Shown here: positions 5,812 to 10,049 of the stretch, one piece after another
How positions within the stretch are numbered: position 1 is the first letter of the stretch
Layout of the letters: each line of letters opens with the position of its first letter
NCBI GenBank assembly: GCA_026387965.1
Contig: JAPLKR010000068.1
Span: 1-10,049, forward strand
Length of the DNA stretch: 10,049 nt
From: Fusobacteriota bacterium
GTDB taxonomy: Bacteria; Fusobacteriota; Fusobacteriia; JAPLKR01
Direction: 5' to 3'
Notes under the pieces: model-generated
Database searches by the model: none
What the model saw: the letters and a program-made list of their open reading frames with translations, nothing else
Told to the model about the DNA's origin: nothing
Made by a program: the position numbers and the translations under genes

Positions 5812-7046
5812 GTATATATTGCAAAATCACCATTTTTAAAAATTGTTATAGTCTCTCCACTTTGAAGCTCTCCATCGATAGATAAATCAGAGGTTCCAAT
5901 CATAAAATCCACGTGTTGCATACTCAAATTAGCTCCCGCTTCTTTTAACTGATCTGCATTCATCTCAGTACCACCTACCACATTCATTGGGTAGGCAGAA
6001 CCTACTGCAAAATGACACGAAGCGTTCTCGTCAATCAAAATATTATAAAATATCGTATTTAAATCAGATATTGGCGAACTATAAGGAACTAAAGCAACCT
6101 CTCCAAGGAAACACGCAAATTCATCTAATGTAATCATATTCGCTAGTGCCTCTTTACCAATTTTTGCATCATACTCTACAATTTTACCCTTTTCAAATTT
6201 TAACCAAAATTGATCAATTAGGTTGCCATTATAATTCAAAGGCTTGCTGCCATAGACAATTCCGTCAACGCCATTTTTAGAAGGCAAAGTAAATACCTCC
6301 TCAGTTGGAATATTGGGCACATAATCCACACCCTTTGTTGAACGTATTGCCCCTCCTTGCCACAGATGCTTTTCAGGAAGTTCTAATATAATATCGGTTC
6401 CATTTGAAGCTGTATAATGAAGTTTTTTGAACTTTTTACTGTTCAAATAAGCTAAGTTTTTTTGAATTCTCGAAATATGCTCATCCCATGCTTTGATAGG
6501 ATTCTCTTGATCGACTCTAGCAATTTTAAAAATATCTTTCCAAAGTTTTTCCACAGCATCTTCGACTTTGAGCTTAGGATATACCTTTGTCGCCCATTCA
6601 GGGCTAGCAGCTGCTATAATATTCCACGATACGCTTCCCTTTTTCAAATGCTCTCTAAATCCTTGCATAGCTACAGCAACAGACTTACTCATTTGAGCCA
6701 CTCGCTTTCCTTCACACCCTGCAAACAAATCAGGATTTGAAGAGCTGATACTTAAAAAAGCAGCCCCCTCTTTTGCGAATTTTTCAAACGCATCATATAC
6801 GTAACTCGGTGCAAAACTCAAAGCCTCTTCAGGTGCTATCTCTGCTTTAATTTTTGCAACTTTCTCATCTGAGTAATCTACAATAACATTTCCCGCCCCA
6901 AGTTCATACGCTTTTTTTACAAGTACTCGTACAAGTTGGGCATTTTCAATAATGGCACGAATAATAAGCGTTTGCCCTTTTTGTAGATTAATGCCTACTT
7001 TCAACGTAATTTCAGCGTATTTTTCCAATAGTATATCTAATTTCAT
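5808..7046 (-). CDS. M29-family metallo-aminopeptidase
   Basis: This 412-residue protein is the usual length of peptidase family M29 (AmpS, aminopeptidase T, aminopeptidase II), cytosolic dimetal exopeptidases that remove N-terminal residues from peptides. The expected metal and catalytic residues are present in order: E250 in IPTEEVFTLP, E316 in GEVALVPYSSPI, H345 in CHFAVGSAYP, Y352, and H378 with D380 in MQHVDFMIG. The N-terminal domain (about 1-200) precedes this catalytic half. The ATG overlaps the TGA of the upstream HAD gene by 4 bases (ATGA), and AGAGGTG lies just before it within that gene, so translation is probably coupled. It ends at the bidirectional terminator 5768-5811. Assignment is confident; the exact specificity cannot be read from the sequence. 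Confidence 0.93.
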   Translation of the reverse strand: MKLDILLEKYAEITLKVGINLQKGQTLIIRAIIENAQLVRVLVKKAYELGAGNVIVDYSDEKVAKIKAEIAPEEALSFAPSYVYDAFEKFAKEGAAFLSISSSNPDLFAGCEGKRVAQMSKSVAVAMQGFREHLKKGSVSWNIIAAASPEWATKVYPKLKVEDAVEKLWKDIFKIARVDQENPIKAWDEHISRIQKNLAYLNSKKFKKLHYTASNGTDIILELPEKHLWQGGAIRSTKGVDYVPNIPTEEVFTLPSKNGVDGIVYGSKPLNYNGNLIDQFWLKFEKGKIVEYDAKIGKEALANMITLDEFACFLGEVALVPYSSPISDLNTIFYNILIDENASCHFAVGSAYPMNVVGGTEMNADQLKEAGANLSMQHVDFMIGTSDLSIDGELQSGETITIFKNGDFAIYT

Positions 7047-7705
7047 TTAACACCTCTTCTTCTTGATTTGTTTTGAGTTATATTTATTTTAAGCCACAAA
7101 AGCAAATCTTTTGGCTCTTTTAAAAAAATTTTTGTTCTAAACTCAGCTACACTCATAGCTCCCCATTTTGCCACAGCAAAGGTCACATTCGCACCATGTG
7201 CACACATCTCATCATATAGCGTATCTCCAATATAGATGCACTCGGAAGCACGTTTACCTGAGATTGTCAAGAAATGATGCATCGGGTCACTACTCGGTTT
7301 AAGTTGAAGTGTATCATCTGCACAGACATAGAAATCAAAATATCCTATTAAATTATGACCTTCTATCGCTTCATCATACCCATATTTATATCTTGATGTA
7401 ACTACGCCCAGAGTATACCCTTCTTTTTTTAATGTCTTAAGCAGCTCTTCTATTCCGTCAAACAGCACTATTTCGTTTACTGACGACATATATAACTCTA
7501 ACCATCTTTTCATGGCCCCTTCAATGTCTTTTACCCCAAAATAAGCCAAGCTTTCTTCGTAACTTTGACCAATAACAAAATGGGAATTTTCTGGCGCATA
7601 TTCCTTACCATCAAACTCTTTAATAGTCTGAAACATTGATTTATACACAGCTATTTCTCCGTTTAATAGCGTTCCATCTATATCAAAAATAATCGTATTA
7701 ATCAA
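7043..7705 (-). CDS. HAD-superfamily phosphatase (phosphoglycolate phosphatase/PpaX-like)
   Basis: With the start chosen here this is a 220-residue cytosolic HAD hydrolase of the Gph/PpaX type. All four motifs are present: I, FDIDGT with nucleophile D8 and D10; II, VVTSR with T103; III, LKPSSDP with K136; IV, IGDTLYDE with D161 and D165. The helical cap lies between motifs I and II (about 15-80). The start is TTG at 7705, giving MINTIIFDIDGT, with GGGGGG 5 bases upstream and a promoter at 7732-7761. An in-frame ATG at 7831 would add 42 residues that the HAD fold does not need and that cover the promoter. The gene overlaps the M29 aminopeptidase by ATGA, forming a two-gene operon. The substrate (phosphoglycolate, pyrophosphate or another phosphoester) cannot be decided here. 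Confidence 0.88.
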   Translation of the reverse strand: MINTIIFDIDGTLLNGEIAVYKSMFQTIKEFDGKEYAPENSHFVIGQSYEESLAYFGVKDIEGAMKRWLELYMSSVNEIVLFDGIEELLKTLKKEGYTLGVVTSRYKYGYDEAIEGHNLIGYFDFYVCADDTLQLKPSSDPMHHFLTISGKRASECIYIGDTLYDEMCAHGANVTFAVAKWGAMSVAEFRTKIFLKEPKDLLLWLKINITQNKSRRRGVK

Positions 7706-7710
7706 ATTAT

Positions 7711-7716
7711 CCCCCC
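7711..7716 (-). promoter_or_regulatory. Ribosome binding site fixing the TTG start at 7705
   Basis: On the minus strand GGGGGG is followed by ATAAT and then TTG (7705-7703). A G-run is an imperfect Shine-Dalgarno but stands out in AT-rich DNA at the right distance. It places the initiating TTG two codons before the start of the conserved HAD strand. Confidence 0.6.
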
Positions 7717-7731
7717 AGTGTTTTATACTAT

Positions 7732-7761
7732 ATATTATCAAATTAAGGATATAAATTGCAA
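7732..7761 (-). promoter_or_regulatory. Promoter of the HAD-aminopeptidase operon
   Basis: TTGCAA (7756-7761) and TAATAT (7732-7737) on the minus strand are 18 bases apart, about 27 bases upstream of the TTG start. It would lie inside the gene if the ATG at 7831 were used, which argues against that longer start. Confidence 0.5.
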
Positions 7762-7904
7762 GATGTTTTGCCATTTTTATTAATTTTAACAAATTTGTAA
7801 TTATGGTTAAATATATTCGTTTAAATTTCACACAATAGGTTTATAATAACGATTGAGATAAGCTGTTTTAAGCAACATCCTTGTTTGATATTTAGGAATG
7901 ATGT

Positions 7905-7933
7905 TTGAAAAAGCAAGAGAAATATGCTAGAAT
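7905..7933 (+). promoter_or_regulatory. Promoter of the enolase gene
   Basis: TTGAAA (7905-7910) and TAGAAT (7928-7933) are separated by exactly 17 bases, with an extended -10 TGC just before TAGAAT. The start site would be about 40 bases before the GTG. The heptamer TGTTTGA occurs at 7882-7888 and again at 7902-7908, overlapping the -35. Confidence 0.75.
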
Positions 7934-7978
7934 AGATTTAGCAGTACAAATTAAATTAAAATTTTTTAGGAGGTTTAA

Positions 7979-9274
<1,296 letters not shown>

Positions 9275-9281
9275 TTAATTC

Positions 9282-9311
9282 AAGGTATCCAGAATTTTTG
9301 GATACCTTTTT
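9282..9311 (+). terminator. Intrinsic terminator between eno and pgi
   Basis: AAGGTATCCA (9282-9291) pairs perfectly with TGGATACCTT (9299-9308) across a 7-base loop, and the stem runs into TTTTT (9307-9311). The stem and T-run are modest. No clear promoter is visible in the 32 bases before pgi, so partial read-through from eno is likely. Confidence 0.75.
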
Positions 9312-9343
9312 AAAGTTATAAGAAAATTATTGGAGGTAAATAA

Positions 9344-10049
9344 ATGAAAAAAGTATCACTAAATTGGTCTAATGCAAAATGGTTTGTAAGCCAAGAGGAA
9401 ATGAACAATATTGCAACTCAAGTCACCCTAGCACATACAACAATTCATGAAAAAACAGGGGCTGGATCTGACTTTTTAGGATGGCTTGACCTTCCTGTAA
9501 ACTACTGTAAAGAGGAATTTTCAAGAATTCAAAAAGCTGCAGCTAAAATTCAAAGTGATAGTGATATCCTTCTTGTAGTGGGAATAGGGGGTTCATACCT
9601 CGGCGCAAGAGCAGCAGTTGAGTATATTAAATCAAGTTTTCACAATCAATTTGCTAGCGCAAATAAACTTCCTGAAATTATTTTTCTTGGCACAAATATG
9701 AGTGCACGTTACATTCAAAATGTTATCAACTCCCTTGAAGGAAAAGATTTTTCAATTAACGTTATCTCAAAATCAGGAACAACAACTGAACCTGCTATCG
9801 CTTTTAGAATTTTTAGAGAACTTATTGAAAAAAAATATGGAAATGCTGAAGCGGTAAAAAGAATTTATGCAACTACAGATGCTAAAAAAGGAGCACTTAG
9901 AACGCTTGCTGATCAAGAAGGATACGAAACATTTATCGTTCCAGATGATATTGGTGGAAGATTCTCGGTTTTGACAGCTGTTGGATTGCTTCCAATCGCA
10001 GCAGCTGGTGCAAATATTCAAGAGCTTATGGATGGTGCTGCTGCTGCAA
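9344..10049 (+). CDS. pgi: Glucose-6-phosphate isomerase, 5' part
   Basis: The frame runs from ATG 9344 to the window edge without a stop, giving the first 235 residues of a protein expected to be about 450 in Gram-positive relatives. It interconverts glucose 6-phosphate and fructose 6-phosphate in the cytosol. Evidence: the sugar-isomerase (SIS) fold motif [13 protein letters not shown] (about 78-90); the phosphate-binding loop [15 protein letters not shown] (about 140-154); and the phosphoglucose isomerase signature [14 protein letters not shown] (about 201-214). GGAGG (9332-9336) with a 7-base spacer fixes the start. It lies 69 bases after enolase on the same strand, with a hairpin terminator between them, so the two glycolytic genes may be partly co-transcribed. 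Truncation is only due to the window end. Confidence 0.96.
   Translation, partial: MKKVSLNWSNAKWFVSQEEMNNIATQVTLAHTTIHEKTGAGSDFLGWLDLPVNYCKEEFSRIQKAAAKIQSDSDILLVVGIGGSYLGARAAVEYIKSSFHNQFASANKLPEIIFLGTNMSARYIQNVINSLEGKDFSINVISKSGTTTEPAIAFRIFRELIEKKYGNAEAVKRIYATTDAKKGALRTLADQEGYETFIVPDDIGGRFSVLTAVGLLPIAAAGANIQELMDGAAAA

Noticed and set aside
6462-6740. Plus-strand frame of 92 codons inside the aminopeptidase gene
   Set aside because: Antisense shadow of a well-supported M29 gene, without start signals.
9773-10021. Minus-strand 82-codon Ser/Cys-rich frame
   Set aside because: Antisense to pgi, which has clear catalytic motifs throughout this stretch.

Overview
The window looks like chromosomal DNA of a low-GC bacterium of the Firmicutes/Bacillota type. 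The sequence is AT-rich, ribosome binding sites are strong (AGGAGG before the enolase, GGAGG before pgi), promoters often carry an extended -10 TGn-TATAAT, and there are several perfect-stem intrinsic terminators. TGA is used as a normal stop (GyrI-like gene, HAD gene), so this is not a Mycoplasma-type code. I cannot name the genus.

Layout, left to right. (1) Bases 1-702 are the 3' end of a secreted or surface protein built from bacterial Ig-like (BIG_2) modules. It is followed at 713-916 by a frame-broken relic of one more such module. (2) A stand-alone GyrI-like/Cass2-type effector-binding protein (1007-1468) is followed by about 550 bases without a gene. This gap holds a GC-richer stretch that could fold as a pseudoknot (1471-1576), a very strong plus-strand hairpin terminator (1591-1637), an unexplained stretch with several inverted repeats (1638-1850), and a minus-strand terminator (1846-1892). 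(3) Two adjacent, closely similar minus-strand genes (2021-3511 and 3718-5220) encode B12-binding-fold radical SAM proteins with a DUF4070-like C-terminus. Each has its own probable promoter and a leader of about 120-140 nt with inverted repeats. (4) A small orphan gene (5502-5768, 88 aa) has its own promoter. Its terminator is shared with the convergent minus-strand pair: an M29 metallo-aminopeptidase (5808-7046) whose start overlaps the stop of the upstream HAD phosphatase (7043-7705) as ATGA. (5) Divergently from that pair runs a glycolytic block, enolase (7979-9274) and then glucose-6-phosphate isomerase (9344 to the window edge, incomplete).

The right half is core metabolism. The left half (Ig-like protein, module relic, drug-binding-type protein, structured non-coding DNA, duplicated radical SAM genes) is more accessory. 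Start codons were re-assigned from ribosome-binding-site and homology evidence for two genes: GTG at 5220 for the second radical SAM gene, and TTG at 7705 for the HAD gene. The points most worth a second look are the tandem radical SAM paralogues with their leaders, the pseudoknot-capable 3' region after the GyrI-like gene, and the decayed Ig-like module.
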